Assembly (NCBI GenBank): GCA_036389155.1
Contig: DASVQN010000017.1
Span: 138,017 to 202,016, forward strand
DNA: 64,000 nucleotides
From: CADCVT01 sp036389155
GTDB lineage: Bacteria > Actinomycetota > Thermoleophilia > Solirubrobacterales > Solirubrobacteraceae
Reading direction: 5' to 3'
Shown in pieces: positions 27,790 to 36,475 of the stretch. The notes under the pieces were generated by a model, which had not been told where the DNA came from, searched no databases, and worked only from the letters and a program-made list of their open reading frames with translations. Numbering within the stretch: position 1 is the first letter of the stretch; each line of letters opens with the position of its first letter. A program made the translations under genes and the position numbers.

Positions 27790-28632
27790 GTGGCCGGAGC
27801 TCCCACTCTTCTCGCCGCCCTCGCCGGCGTGTGCGCTGCCGGCGCGATCGTGGAACTTGCCGAGGCGCGGGCGCGGCGGACGGGCGGACGGGACCGCCGG
27901 CCGCGGCGCGCCGCGCGCCTGCTTCGGCTTCTCGCTCGCGTCGGACGCCGGGCGTCGGCGGCTCCCGCCCCTCCTGACCTCGCTGCCCGCATCGACGCCG
28001 CGGGCGCACCCCTCGGGCTCGGCGTCGCCGACGTGATGGCGCTCAAGGGCGGCGCGGCGGTCGCGGGTGCCCTCGGGGCGCTGACGGCGGCCGCCGTCGC
28101 TCCCGGCCGGCTCGGCCCGCTCGTCGTCGCGGCGGGACCGGCGCTCGGGTTCTTCGCCCCCGACCTCGTCCTGCGCCGGCTCGCGCGGCAACGCGCGGAG
28201 ACCATGGCGATCGAGCTGGCGGACGTGGCCGAGCTGCTGCGCGTCGCCGTCGACGCCGGCCTCACGCCGATGCGGGCGCTCGCGGAGGTCGGGCGGCGTC
28301 ATCCCGGACTCCTCGCAGCGGAGCTGCGCGCGGCCTCGGCGCGGGTCGCGCTGGGCGTCCCGCGGGACGAGGTCCTCGAGCGGCTGGCCTCGCGGGCGCC
28401 GGTCGCCGGCGTCCACGCGCTGGTCGCGGCGCTCGGGCGCGCCGAGCGACACGGTGCGCCGCTCGGACCGGCGCTGAGCGCGCTCGCGACGGAGGCTCGC
28501 GGGGAGCGCGCGCGGCGCGTGCGGGACCGCGCCGCCCGGGCCGCGCCGAAGATCCAGCTCGTCGTCGCGCTCCTGCTCGTGCCCGCGGTGCTGCTGATGG
28601 TCGCCGCGGCGCTCGCGGCGGCGCTGCTGTGA
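27790..28632 (+). CDS. tadC: TadC-like type II/IV secretion membrane protein
   Basis: Second T2SSF-domain membrane protein, 280 residues from the GTG at 27790. An N-terminal hydrophobic segment (TLLAALAGVCAAGAIVELA), a central pair (GGAAVAGALGALTAAAVAPG, LGPLVVAAGPALGFFAPDL) and a C-terminal helix (IQLVVALLLVPAVLLMVAAA) match TadC. The cytoplasmic part has AIELADVAELLRVAVDAGL and VHALVAALGRAERHGAPLGP. It partners TadB around the CpaF motor. The start is uncertain: the frame is open further upstream and no strong ribosome-binding site is seen. No flp pilin, tadE or prepilin peptidase is nearby. Confidence 0.87.
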   Translation: MAGAPTLLAALAGVCAAGAIVELAEARARRTGGRDRRPRRAARLLRLLARVGRRASAAPAPPDLAARIDAAGAPLGLGVADVMALKGGAAVAGALGALTAAAVAPGRLGPLVVAAGPALGFFAPDLVLRRLARQRAETMAIELADVAELLRVAVDAGLTPMRALAEVGRRHPGLLAAELRAASARVALGVPRDEVLERLASRAPVAGVHALVAALGRAERHGAPLGPALSALATEARGERARRVRDRAARAAPKIQLVVALLLVPAVLLMVAAALAAALL

Positions 28633-28639
28633 CCATGAT

Positions 28640-29293
28640 GTGAGCGTGGACGCCGACGCGATCGAGAGCTTCTTCGACGGCCTGCTGATCGAGCCGGACC
28701 CGCTCCTCGACGCCGCGCTGCGCAGCGCGCGGGAGGCCGGCCTGCCGCCGCACGACGTCACCCCGAGCCAGGGCAAGCTCCTGCACCTGCTCGCGCGGGC
28801 GATCGGCGCGCGCCGCATCCTCGAGGTCGGCACGCTCGGCGGCTACAGCACCATCTGGCTCGCGCGGGCGCTGCCGCGAGAGGGGAGGCTGACGACGATC
28901 GAGCGCGACCCGCGCGCGGCGCAGGTCGCGCGGGCCAACGTCGAACGCGCACGGCTCGCCCGAGCGGTCGAGCTCGTAGAGGGCGACGCGCGCGAGGTGC
29001 TGGCCGCCATCGACGACGTCTTCGACCTCGTCTTCCTCGACGCCGACAAGCGCAGCAACCCCGTCTACCTGCGCGAGGCGATGCGCCTCGTGCGCCCCGG
29101 CTCGTTGATCGTCGCCGACAACGTCGTCCGCGGCGGAGCGGTCGCGAACGCCGCGACGGAGGACCCCGACGCGCAGGGCGTCCGCGCCTTCGCGGAGGCC
29201 CTCGCGGCGGAGCCGCGCCTGCAGGCGACCGCGATCCAGACCGTCGGCACGAAGGGCCACGACGGGTTCGTCGTGGCCCTCGTGACGACGTAG
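28640..29293 (+). CDS. Class I O-methyltransferase (catechol OMT-like)
   Basis: A 217-residue SAM-dependent methyltransferase of the small bacterial O-methyltransferase (COMT/CCoAOMT-like) family. After a helical N-terminus come TPSQGKLLHLLARAIGARR, motif I ILEVGTLGGYSTIWLA, the acidic residue in TTIERDP, and FDLVFLDADKRS with metal-binding-type acidic residues, then LIVADNVVRGG. Substrates in this family are catechols or similar; the one here is unknown. The GTG start lies 7 bases after tadC stops, so it may be co-transcribed with the Tad genes although no link in function is apparent. It converges on the DUF3352 gene with a 2-base gap. Confidence 0.92.
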   Translation: MSVDADAIESFFDGLLIEPDPLLDAALRSAREAGLPPHDVTPSQGKLLHLLARAIGARRILEVGTLGGYSTIWLARALPREGRLTTIERDPRAAQVARANVERARLARAVELVEGDAREVLAAIDDVFDLVFLDADKRSNPVYLREAMRLVRPGSLIVADNVVRGGAVANAATEDPDAQGVRAFAEALAAEPRLQATAIQTVGTKGHDGFVVALVTT

Positions 29294-29295
29294 CG

Positions 29296-30849
29296 CTACT
29301 TCACGCCGACGACGAGCTTCCCGCGCGTAACGTCGCCGTCCCGCTTGGAGCCGGCGATCAGCGTGGTCAGGCGATCGAGCGCCTTGCGCGCCTTCGCGAC
29401 GCTCGGGTCGCTGCCCTGACCCGTCGCGTCGAGGAGCTTCGCGAGCGGCGGGAAGTTCAGGAAGACCGCCGGCTCGAAGCCCTCGAGCTTGCCCGCCGCG
29501 TCCGTGAACGGCTTGCTCTCGCCGAGCGGCTCGCCTTTCGTCAGCGCACGCCCGAACGCGGCGTCCGTCACCGCGACGACGAAGCGCTCGTCGTCCGTCA
29601 GCGCCATGTGGATCGGCAGCGGCAGGCCCGGCGCCCGCAGCTTCACGCCGACGTCGACGCCGCTCCGCCGCTCGGGCGTCGCCCGCACGTTGCCGACCTT
29701 CCCGAGGAACCGAGCGAGGCGCGGGATCGCGCGGCGCGTCGCGGCCGGATTCTTCGTGGTGGCGATCAGGCCACCGCCGATGTCGACCAGCGTCTCGCCG
29801 CTGACGAACAGCCCGACGTCGCCGAGCCAGTTCGCCAGGTCACGGCGCGGGTCGATGCCGAGCTGGCGCTCGAGCTGGTCGAGCAGCTTCTCGGGATCCT
29901 GGCCGCCGAGCGCGCCCAGCTGCGTGAACTGCGCGATCGCCTGCTTGATGCGCCCGCCGATGTCCGAGGCGCCGGCGGCGAACCACGCGTCGCCCGGCAG
30001 CTCGGCGAAGACCTTGCCGGGGCCACCGGCCGCGGCGCCGCCGCCCTTCGCGCCCAGCGCGGCCGACTCGAGCCGCAGCGAGCTCGCGTCGCCGTCGAGC
30101 CCGACCGCGATCGTGTCGCCGAGGCCCGAGAGCGCCTGGCCCGCCGCAGCCCCCTGCGCCCCGAGCCCGCTGAAGATCTGCGACAGGCGCACGTACGCGA
30201 AGCCCGCGCCGTCGTCCTCGATCGCGTCGCGCGCCTTGTCGTACTCGGACGTCTCGGCCAGCGACTCGCCCTTCCGCGCGTCGATGACGCCCTTGATCGC
30301 CTCGTCGCTGCCGAACACGGCGTAGTCGTCGACGATCGCGACGCCGTCGTCCTTCGAGGTGTCGACGATGTACTTCGTCCCGCCGTGGGAGCGCTCGACG
30401 ATCTGCGGCTTCGGCTCGCCCTTGCTCGGGCGACGGAGCTCGTTCTCCAGGGTCTTCTTCGCCTTGTCGGGATCCTTCGTCGGCGCGACGAGCCCCACGG
30501 GCGAGTCCCCGGCCTGGACGCGCGGCACGAAGAACCCGATCCGGTCGCCCAGCCAGGGCTCCACGTCCTCGGAGTACTTGAAGTCGGGGTTCGAGTCGTG
30601 CGCGGACTTCTCGAGCGCCCGCTTGAGTGCCCCGCCCGGGTCCTCCTCGCCGGAGAGCTTCTTGGCCAGCTCGGTGACGTCGTCGCCGGGCTTGAGGTTG
30701 GCCTCGACGTACACGGCCGCGCGCGCGGGAACGATCGCGGCGGGGTCGGCGGAGGCGTCGCCGGAGGAGCCGCCGCCACCGCAGGCGGCCAGCACGGGGA
30801 TGGTCGCCGCGACGGCGAGCGCGGCGGCGGAGCGAAGGAGTCGAGGCAT
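29296..30849 (-). CDS. DUF3352-type lipoprotein
   Basis: A 517-residue predicted lipoprotein: signal peptide MPRLLRSAAALAVAATIPVL with lipobox LAAC (Cys23) followed by a Gly/Ser linker. The mature part resembles DUF3352 proteins of actinobacteria: AAVYVEANLKPG, GDRIGFFVPRV, YAVFGSDEAIKGVIDA, LPGDAWFAAGASD, GGGLIATTKNP and a C-terminal FEPAVFLNFPPLAKLLDA. The family's function is unknown. A longer frame adds nine residues, but a -10 element (TGG TACGGT) begins 15 bases before this ATG, so the shorter start is chosen. Divergent from the mraZ promoter region. Confidence 0.88.
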   Translation of the reverse strand: MPRLLRSAAALAVAATIPVLAACGGGGSSGDASADPAAIVPARAAVYVEANLKPGDDVTELAKKLSGEEDPGGALKRALEKSAHDSNPDFKYSEDVEPWLGDRIGFFVPRVQAGDSPVGLVAPTKDPDKAKKTLENELRRPSKGEPKPQIVERSHGGTKYIVDTSKDDGVAIVDDYAVFGSDEAIKGVIDARKGESLAETSEYDKARDAIEDDGAGFAYVRLSQIFSGLGAQGAAAGQALSGLGDTIAVGLDGDASSLRLESAALGAKGGGAAAGGPGKVFAELPGDAWFAAGASDIGGRIKQAIAQFTQLGALGGQDPEKLLDQLERQLGIDPRRDLANWLGDVGLFVSGETLVDIGGGLIATTKNPAATRRAIPRLARFLGKVGNVRATPERRSGVDVGVKLRAPGLPLPIHMALTDDERFVVAVTDAAFGRALTKGEPLGESKPFTDAAGKLEGFEPAVFLNFPPLAKLLDATGQGSDPSVAKARKALDRLTTLIAGSKRDGDVTRGKLVVGVK

Positions 30850-30858
30850 AGGCGCGAG

Positions 30859-30864
30859 ACCGTA
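30859..30864 (-). promoter_or_regulatory. Extended -10 element for the DUF3352 gene
   Basis: On the minus strand TGGTACGGT reads as an extended -10 (TGn plus TAnnnT), ending 9 bases before the ATG at 30849. This predicts a transcript that starts at or within a few bases of the start codon. There is no Shine-Dalgarno sequence. Confidence 0.45.
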
Positions 30865-31051
30865 CCAGCGGCCCACGCTGCCCCACCGCGTCCGTGTCGA
30901 ACCTCAACACGCGCGCAACAGACCGCCCAGGAGCGCGAACGGCAACGCGGCTTGCGCGATTCCAACACTTCCGTCCGACACCGCCTCCCACCGCAAAACC
31001 TCAGCATTCATCGGCGATCCGCGCGCCGCAACGGCCTCCGCGAAGAGAAAA

Positions 31052-31104
31052 GTGGGGGATCGGGTGCAAATTGGGTTGCGGAGTGGGGGAGAGTGGGGTA
31101 CCGT
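31052..31104 (+). promoter_or_regulatory. mraZ/dcw promoter with MraZ boxes in the spacer
   Basis: The gene-free stretch 30850-31181 (332 bases) is relatively A/T-rich and holds the likely dcw promoter: -35 TTGCGG (31076-31081), a 17-base spacer and -10 TACCGT (31099-31104). Two GTGGG boxes exactly 10 bases apart (31083-31087 and 31093-31097) lie inside the spacer, and a third lies at 31052-31056. MraZ is known to bind direct GTGG-type repeats at 10-base spacing upstream of its own gene, so autorepression by blocking RNA polymerase is expected. The leader before mraZ would be about 70 bases. I see nothing else notable between 30880 and 31050. Confidence 0.65.
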
Positions 31105-31181
31105 CGCGACCGCAGACCGGGGTGGAGGGGCTCCTCCCACTCCTCCACCTCGGTCCGCACCCCCTTCATGACGGAACGCAT

Positions 31182-31613
31182 GTGGCCAGCTTCCGCGGCA
31201 CCTTCGACTACACACTCGACGCCAAGAACCGGCTCACGGTTCCCGCGCGCTTCCGCGCGGTCCTGGCGGATGGGGTCGTGATGGCGAAGAGCACCGAGCC
31301 CTGCGTCCAGCTGTGGGTCCCGGCGGACTACGACCGGTTCACGAGCGCCGCGCTCAGCCCGCTGAACCCGGCCAGCCCCGACGCGCGCAAGCTGCGCCGC
31401 TTCTTCTCCGCCAACTCGCATGACACCGAGCTGGATTCGGCGGGGCGCATCGGCTTCCCCCCGTTCCTCATCGATCACGCGTCGCTGAAGAAGGACGTCG
31501 TGGTCACCGGCGCCGGCGACTGCCTCGAGGTCTGGGACCGCGGCGCGTGGAACTCCTACAACGACGAGCTCGCGACCGAGGCCGACGAGATCACGGCCCG
31601 GCTGACCGCCTGA
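31182..31613 (+). CDS. mraZ: Transcriptional regulator MraZ
   Basis: First gene of the dcw cluster. The 143-residue protein has the two MraZ half-repeats: FRGTFDYTLDAKNRLTVPAR at the N-terminus and TELDSAGRIGFPPFLIDHA in the second half. MraZ forms ring-shaped oligomers that bind GTGG repeats in its own promoter; matching boxes are present upstream. The start is GTG at 31182, giving VASFRGTF; ATG triplets just upstream are out of frame. rsmH starts 4 bases after its stop. Confidence 0.95.
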   Translation: MASFRGTFDYTLDAKNRLTVPARFRAVLADGVVMAKSTEPCVQLWVPADYDRFTSAALSPLNPASPDARKLRRFFSANSHDTELDSAGRIGFPPFLIDHASLKKDVVVTGAGDCLEVWDRGAWNSYNDELATEADEITARLTA

Positions 31614-31617
31614 CGCC

Positions 31618-32571
31618 ATGCTCTTGGAGATGACCCAGGCCGCCCACGTCCCCGTCCTGCTCGACGAGCTCGTCGCCGTGCTCGATCCCCAGCCGGGGGA
31701 GACCGCGGTCGACTGCACGTTCGGCGCGGGCGGGCACGCGCGCGCGGTGGCCGACCGCCTCGGCCCGACCGGCACGCTCATCGCGATCGACCGCGACCCG
31801 ATCGCCGAGGACCGCTTCGCCGAGCTCGCGTCCGAGGTCTCGTGCCACACGCGCTTCATCCGCGCGTCGTTCGCGGACGGGCTGGAGGTCCTGCAGCACG
31901 AGGGCACCGGCGCCGACCTCGTCTTCGTCGACCTCGGCATGTCGTCGATGCAGCTCGACACGCTCGAGCGCGGCTTCTCCTACGTCTACGACGCGCCGCT
32001 GGACATGCGGATGGACCCGCATCAGGAGCTGACCGCCCGCGACGTCGTCAACGGCTGGGACGAGCGCGGCCTGACGAACGCCCTCAAGGAGCTGGGGGAG
32101 GAGCGCTACGCGCGGCAGATCGCCCGCGCGATCGTCCGCCGCCGGCGCAAGAAGACGCTCGAGACGACGCAGGAGCTCGTCGACGTCATCACGTCCGCGA
32201 TCCCCGCCCCGGCGCGCTTCGGCGCGGGCCATCCCGCCAAGCGCACGTTCCAAGCCGTCCGGATCGTCGTGAACGATGAGCTCGGCCAGCTGGATCGCGC
32301 TTTGCCCCTTGCCTGGGACATCCTCCGCCCCGACGGGCGATTTGCAGGTATCTCGTTCCACTCGCTGGAAGACCGGCGCGTGAAGCGGTTCCTCGCCGAT
32401 CGCGCCCGCGGGTGCGTCTGCCCGCCGGAGCTCCCGGTCTGCGTGTGCGGCCACGAGCCCGAGGCGGAGCTGCTCGCGCGAGGAGGAATCGTCCCCGGTG
32501 AGGACGAAATCGCCGCCAACCCCCGGTCGAGGTCTGCTCGGCTGAGGGCGGCAAGGAAGCTGGAGGAGTAA
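31618..32571 (+). CDS. rsmH: 16S rRNA (cytosine(1402)-N(4))-methyltransferase
   Basis: SAM-dependent methyltransferase acting on C1402 of 16S rRNA in the decoding centre (formerly MraW). The 317-residue protein shows HVPVLLDELV, the SAM motif DCTFGAGGHA, the signature FVDLGMSSMQLD, then PDGRFAGISFHSLEDRRVKR near the C-terminus, all typical. A Cys-rich stretch (CVCPPELPVCVCG, about 275-287) fits the RsmH family. The last base of the stop is the first base of the ftsL ATG. Confidence 0.97.
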   Translation: MLLEMTQAAHVPVLLDELVAVLDPQPGETAVDCTFGAGGHARAVADRLGPTGTLIAIDRDPIAEDRFAELASEVSCHTRFIRASFADGLEVLQHEGTGADLVFVDLGMSSMQLDTLERGFSYVYDAPLDMRMDPHQELTARDVVNGWDERGLTNALKELGEERYARQIARAIVRRRRKKTLETTQELVDVITSAIPAPARFGAGHPAKRTFQAVRIVVNDELGQLDRALPLAWDILRPDGRFAGISFHSLEDRRVKRFLADRARGCVCPPELPVCVCGHEPEAELLARGGIVPGEDEIAANPRSRSARLRAARKLEE

Positions 32572-33395
32572 TGGCCGCCGATCCCGCTGTCGCACCGCCG
32601 CGCCCGCGCGCCCCGCATCGCCCGCGGCTTCGCCCCGCGCCGCCCCCGCGGAGGGTGAGCGGTCGCAACGCCGCGACGGCGGCGCCGCGCACGGCGCCCC
32701 GGACCGCCCCGAAGCGCGCGCCGCGCACCGCTCCCCGCGGCCGCACCTCCGTGCGCGCCGGCACCGTCGCGCTGCCCGCGCCGATCGCGCCGCTGCACCG
32801 CGCCCTCGAGGCGCTCCGCGCGCTCCCGGACTCCCGGCTCCTCGACCGCCTCATCCGCGGCCAGGGGTGGATCGTGATCATCGGCATCGCGCTGATGGGG
32901 ATCGTCGCGATGCAGGTCTCCCTGCTGAAGATGAACGCGGGGATCGGCCAGTCGATCGAGCAGGCCGCCTCGCTCGAGCGCCAGAACGCCGACCTGCGCG
33001 CGGACGTCTCGCGCCTGTCCAGCGAGGAGCGCATCGCCCAGGTCGCCGAGCGCATCGGGATGGTCATGCCGGACGCCGGCGAGGTCCGCTACGTGAACGT
33101 CCGCGGCGAGCGCGACGCGCGCAAGGCCGCCGCCGTCATGCGCGCGCCCGACCCCGTCGACGAGACCACGACCGCCACGACCGCGACCGACCCGACGACC
33201 GCAGGCACCACCGCGACGCCGACCGCCTCCACGCCCACCACGTCCACGCCGCCCGCGACGCCGCCCGCGAGCGCACCCGCCCCGACGACCACCGCCACGC
33301 CGACGGCCCAGCCGGCGACGCAGGCGCCGGCGACGGGCACGACGGCAGGCGCCACCGCGGCGCCCGCCGGGACCACCGCGGCGCCGGGGCAGTAG
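32571..33395 (+). CDS. ftsL: Cell division protein FtsL-like, with long Thr/Ala/Pro tail
   Basis: A 274-residue bitopic membrane protein in the ftsL position between rsmH and ftsI. The first 95 residues are cytoplasmic and rich in Arg, Pro and Ala. One membrane helix (WIVIIGIALMGIVAMQV, about 99-115) is followed by a coiled coil (SLERQNADLRADVSRLSSEE), the hallmark of FtsL/DivIC. The remainder (about 190-274) is almost only Thr, Ala, Pro, Ser and Gly, an extracytoplasmic low-complexity tail. FtsL links FtsQ-FtsB to FtsW-FtsI. The sequence is too divergent for a firm family call; position and topology support it. Confidence 0.82.
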   Translation: MAADPAVAPPRPRAPHRPRLRPAPPPRRVSGRNAATAAPRTAPRTAPKRAPRTAPRGRTSVRAGTVALPAPIAPLHRALEALRALPDSRLLDRLIRGQGWIVIIGIALMGIVAMQVSLLKMNAGIGQSIEQAASLERQNADLRADVSRLSSEERIAQVAERIGMVMPDAGEVRYVNVRGERDARKAAAVMRAPDPVDETTTATTATDPTTAGTTATPTASTPTTSTPPATPPASAPAPTTTATPTAQPATQAPATGTTAGATAAPAGTTAAPGQ

Positions 33396-33398
33396 AGC

Positions 33399-35063
33399 GT
33401 GGCGCTGATCCAGAAGCGGATCGGCCTGCTCTTCGCCGCGTTCCTCGCGCTCCTCCTCATCGCCGGGCTGCGCGCCATGTGGCTCGGCACCGTCCAGGCG
33501 GGGTCGCTGCGCAACGCGGCGGTGACCCAGCAGGACCAGCGCGTCAAGGTCCCCGCCCGCCGCGGCGACATCGTCGACCGCCGCGGCGTGCAGCTCGCCG
33601 TCACCGAGCCGGCCGAGGACATCTCCGCGACGCCCTACCTGATCAAGGACCCGATGGGCGTCGCGAAGAAGATCGCGCCGCTGCTCGACAAGCCCGAGGA
33701 CGAGGTGCTGCGCTCGCTCTCGCGCAAGGACACCGGCTTCGTCTACCTCGCCCGCCGCCTGCCCGCCAGCAAGGCGCGCAAGGTGGAGGCGATGAAGATC
33801 GAGGGCCTCGCGTTCGAGCCCGCCAACCGCCGCATCTACCCGCGCGACTGGCTGGCGTCGCAGGTCATCGGGACCGTCGGCACCGACGGCAAGGGGCTCG
33901 CGGGCCTGGAGTACAGCCACGAGAAGCTGCTGCACGGCGTCGACGGCGAGCGCCACATCATCCGCGACGCGCTCGGTCAGCCGATCAGCGTCCGCGACCC
34001 CGTCCCGACGCGCCCCGGCGCGCGGCTCGAGCTGAGCATCGACGCCGCGATCCAGGACAAGGCCGAGGAGGTCCTGGCCGGCGTCGGCGTGAAGTTCCGC
34101 CCCAAGGGCGCCACCGCCGTCGTCATGGACCCGCGAGACGGCGAGATCCTCGCGCTCGCGAACTGGCCGCGCGTCGACGCCAACGACGTCGGCGGCGCCC
34201 CCGACTACGCCCGCAAGAACCGGTCCGTCGCGTTCAACTACGAGCCCGGCTCGACCTTCAAGGCGTTCACCGTCGCCGGCGCGCTGGAGGAGAAGAAGGT
34301 CACGCCGGACACGATGTTCAACCTGCCGCCGCAGATCCAGGTGGCGGACCGGACGATCGGCGAGTCCCACGCGCGCGGCTACGTGTCGCTGTCGACGGCG
34401 CAGATCCTCGCCCAGTCGAGCAACGTCGGCGCGATCATGATCGGCAAGGACCGCCTCGGGGCCAAGCGCTTCGACCACTGGGTCCGCCGGTTCGGCTTCG
34501 GCAAGGCCACCGGCGTCGACCTCCCCGGCGAGGAGCACGGGCAGGTACTGCCGCTCGACAAGTACTCCGGCTCCTCGATGGGCAACCTGCCGATCGGCCA
34601 GGGCGTCAGCGTCACGCCGATGCAGATGGCGACCGCGTACAGCGCGATCGCCAACGGCGGGATCCTGCGGCCGGCGCGCGTGGTCCGCAAGGTCGACGGC
34701 CGGCCGACGCCGACCCCGCGCGGGCATCGCGTGATCTCCGCCAAGACCTCGCTCGCGCTGCGGATCATGCTCAAGGGCGTGTTCGCCCCGGGCGGCACGG
34801 CGAGCGAGGCGTCGGTCGCCGGCTACGAGCTCGCGGGCAAGACCGGCACCGCGAACAAGATCGACCCGCAGACGGGCGAGTACTCGGACACGCGCTACGT
34901 CGCGTCGTTCGTCGGCTTCGCGCCCGCCGAGCACCCGCGGCTGCTGGTCTCGGTCATGGTCGACGAGCCGAACGGCGCGATCTACGGCGGCGAGGTCGCC
35001 GCGCCGGCGTTCCAGTCGATCATGCAGTTCGCGCTGCCGTACCTGCGGATCCCGCCGGAGTAG
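33399..35063 (+). CDS. ftsI: Division-specific penicillin-binding protein (FtsI/PBP2-type transpeptidase)
   Basis: Class B penicillin-binding protein that cross-links septal peptidoglycan together with the FtsW glycosyltransferase. The 554-residue protein has an N-terminal membrane helix (LLFAAFLALLLIAGLRAM) and an N-terminal dimerisation domain (VPARRGDIVDRRGVQLA). The transpeptidase domain shows SxxK Ser285-Thr-Phe-Lys288 in EPGSTFK, the SxN motif Ser340-Ser-Asn342, and KTG at 481-483. No PASTA domains are present, unlike some actinobacterial PBPs. GTG start 4 bases after the ftsL stop. Confidence 0.96.
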   Translation: MALIQKRIGLLFAAFLALLLIAGLRAMWLGTVQAGSLRNAAVTQQDQRVKVPARRGDIVDRRGVQLAVTEPAEDISATPYLIKDPMGVAKKIAPLLDKPEDEVLRSLSRKDTGFVYLARRLPASKARKVEAMKIEGLAFEPANRRIYPRDWLASQVIGTVGTDGKGLAGLEYSHEKLLHGVDGERHIIRDALGQPISVRDPVPTRPGARLELSIDAAIQDKAEEVLAGVGVKFRPKGATAVVMDPRDGEILALANWPRVDANDVGGAPDYARKNRSVAFNYEPGSTFKAFTVAGALEEKKVTPDTMFNLPPQIQVADRTIGESHARGYVSLSTAQILAQSSNVGAIMIGKDRLGAKRFDHWVRRFGFGKATGVDLPGEEHGQVLPLDKYSGSSMGNLPIGQGVSVTPMQMATAYSAIANGGILRPARVVRKVDGRPTPTPRGHRVISAKTSLALRIMLKGVFAPGGTASEASVAGYELAGKTGTANKIDPQTGEYSDTRYVASFVGFAPAEHPRLLVSVMVDEPNGAIYGGEVAAPAFQSIMQFALPYLRIPPE

Positions 35064-35074
35064 CCTCACCGGCG

Positions 35075-36475
35075 ATGCTCCTCGGGGAAGTGCTCGCCGT
35101 CGAGGCCCCGCCCGTCGAGATCACCGGCCTGGCCTACGACAACCGCAAGGTGCAGGACGGCACGCTGTTCTTCTGCGTCCGCGGCTTCACGCGCGACGGC
35201 CACGACTTCGCGCCGGACGCGATCGCGCACGGGGCCGCGGCGCTGGTCGTCGACCACCCGTTGGGGCTCGGCGTGCCGGAGGTCGTGGTGGACGACGTGC
35301 GGGCCGCGATGGCGCCCGCCGCCGCGCGCCTGCACGGCAACCCGACGGCGCAGCTGCGCATGGCGGGGGTGACCGGGACGAACGGCAAGACGACGACGTG
35401 CTTTTTGATCCGCGAGCTGCTCGAGGCGAGCGGGATCCAGACCGGGCTGCTCGGGACGGTGACGTCGTTCGTCGGGGGCGACGAGCGGCCGACCGTCCGC
35501 ACCACGCCCGAGGCCATCGACCTGCAGTGCACGTTCGCGGAGATGCGCGACGGCGGCGACGTCGCGTGCGCGATGGAGGTCTCCTCGCACGCGCTCGAGC
35601 TGGGGCGCGCGGACGCGATCGACTGGGACGTCGCGGTCTTCACCAACCTGTCGCAGGACCACCTCGACTTCCACCCGTCGATGGAGGACTACTTCCGGGC
35701 GAAGCGCCGGCTGTTCGAGGCCGCGGAGCAGGCGGTCAAAGTCGTCAACGTCGACGACGAGTACGGGCGCCGGCTCGCGGCGGAGACGAGCGACGCGATC
35801 ACGTACTCGCTGCGCGACGTCGAGGACCTCGAGATCGACTTCACGGGCTCGCGATTCACGTTCGAGGGCGTGCGGATGGCGACGCCGCACCCGGGCGCGT
35901 TCAACGTCCTCAACGCGCTCGCGGCGATCCACGCGGCGCGGGCGCTGGGCGCGTCCGACGAGGCGATCGCCCGCGCCCTGCCGCGCGCGGGCCGCGTGCC
36001 CGGGCGCTTCGAGCCGGTGGACGAGGGCCAGGGCTTCGCCGTCATCGTCGACTACTCCCACACGCCGGACGCCCTCGACAACGTGCTGCGCGCCGCCCGG
36101 TCGCTCGCGTCGGAGCGCGTGATCTGCGTGTTCGGGTGCGGCGGCGACCGCGACCGCGCGAAGCGTCCTCTGATGGGGCGGGTCGCGGCAGAGCTCGCCG
36201 ACGTGCAGATCGTGACCAGCGACAACCCGCGCTCGGAGGACCCGATGGCGATCATCCGCGAGGTGCTCGCGGGGATGGACTCGGCCGCGGTCGTCGAGCC
36301 GGACCGGCGCGCGGCGATCGCCGACGCCGTCTCGGCGGCGCGGCCGGGGGACGTCGTCGTGATCGCCGGCAAGGGCCACGAGCAGGGGCAGGAGTTCGCC
36401 GAGGGGCGCAGGGAGCCGTTCGACGACGTCACGGTCGCGAGGGAGGTGCTGCGACGTGCGCGCGTGGACGCCTGA
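35075..36475 (+). CDS. murE: UDP-MurNAc-tripeptide synthetase
   Basis: ATP-dependent Mur ligase adding the third stem-peptide residue in the cytoplasm. The 466-residue protein contains the Mur N-domain (ITGLAYDNRKVQDGTLFFCV), the P-loop GVTGTNGKTTTCFLIREL, the carbamylated-Lys region YFRAKRRLF and, in the C-domain, SDNPRSEDP. That DNPR motif is known to select meso-diaminopimelate, so the wall is probably mDAP type. GKGHEQGQEF completes the match. The ATG lies 11 bases after ftsI. murF starts inside the last 20 bases. Confidence 0.96.
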   Translation: MLLGEVLAVEAPPVEITGLAYDNRKVQDGTLFFCVRGFTRDGHDFAPDAIAHGAAALVVDHPLGLGVPEVVVDDVRAAMAPAAARLHGNPTAQLRMAGVTGTNGKTTTCFLIRELLEASGIQTGLLGTVTSFVGGDERPTVRTTPEAIDLQCTFAEMRDGGDVACAMEVSSHALELGRADAIDWDVAVFTNLSQDHLDFHPSMEDYFRAKRRLFEAAEQAVKVVNVDDEYGRRLAAETSDAITYSLRDVEDLEIDFTGSRFTFEGVRMATPHPGAFNVLNALAAIHAARALGASDEAIARALPRAGRVPGRFEPVDEGQGFAVIVDYSHTPDALDNVLRAARSLASERVICVFGCGGDRDRAKRPLMGRVAAELADVQIVTSDNPRSEDPMAIIREVLAGMDSAAVVEPDRRAAIADAVSAARPGDVVVIAGKGHEQGQEFAEGRREPFDDVTVAREVLRRARVDA

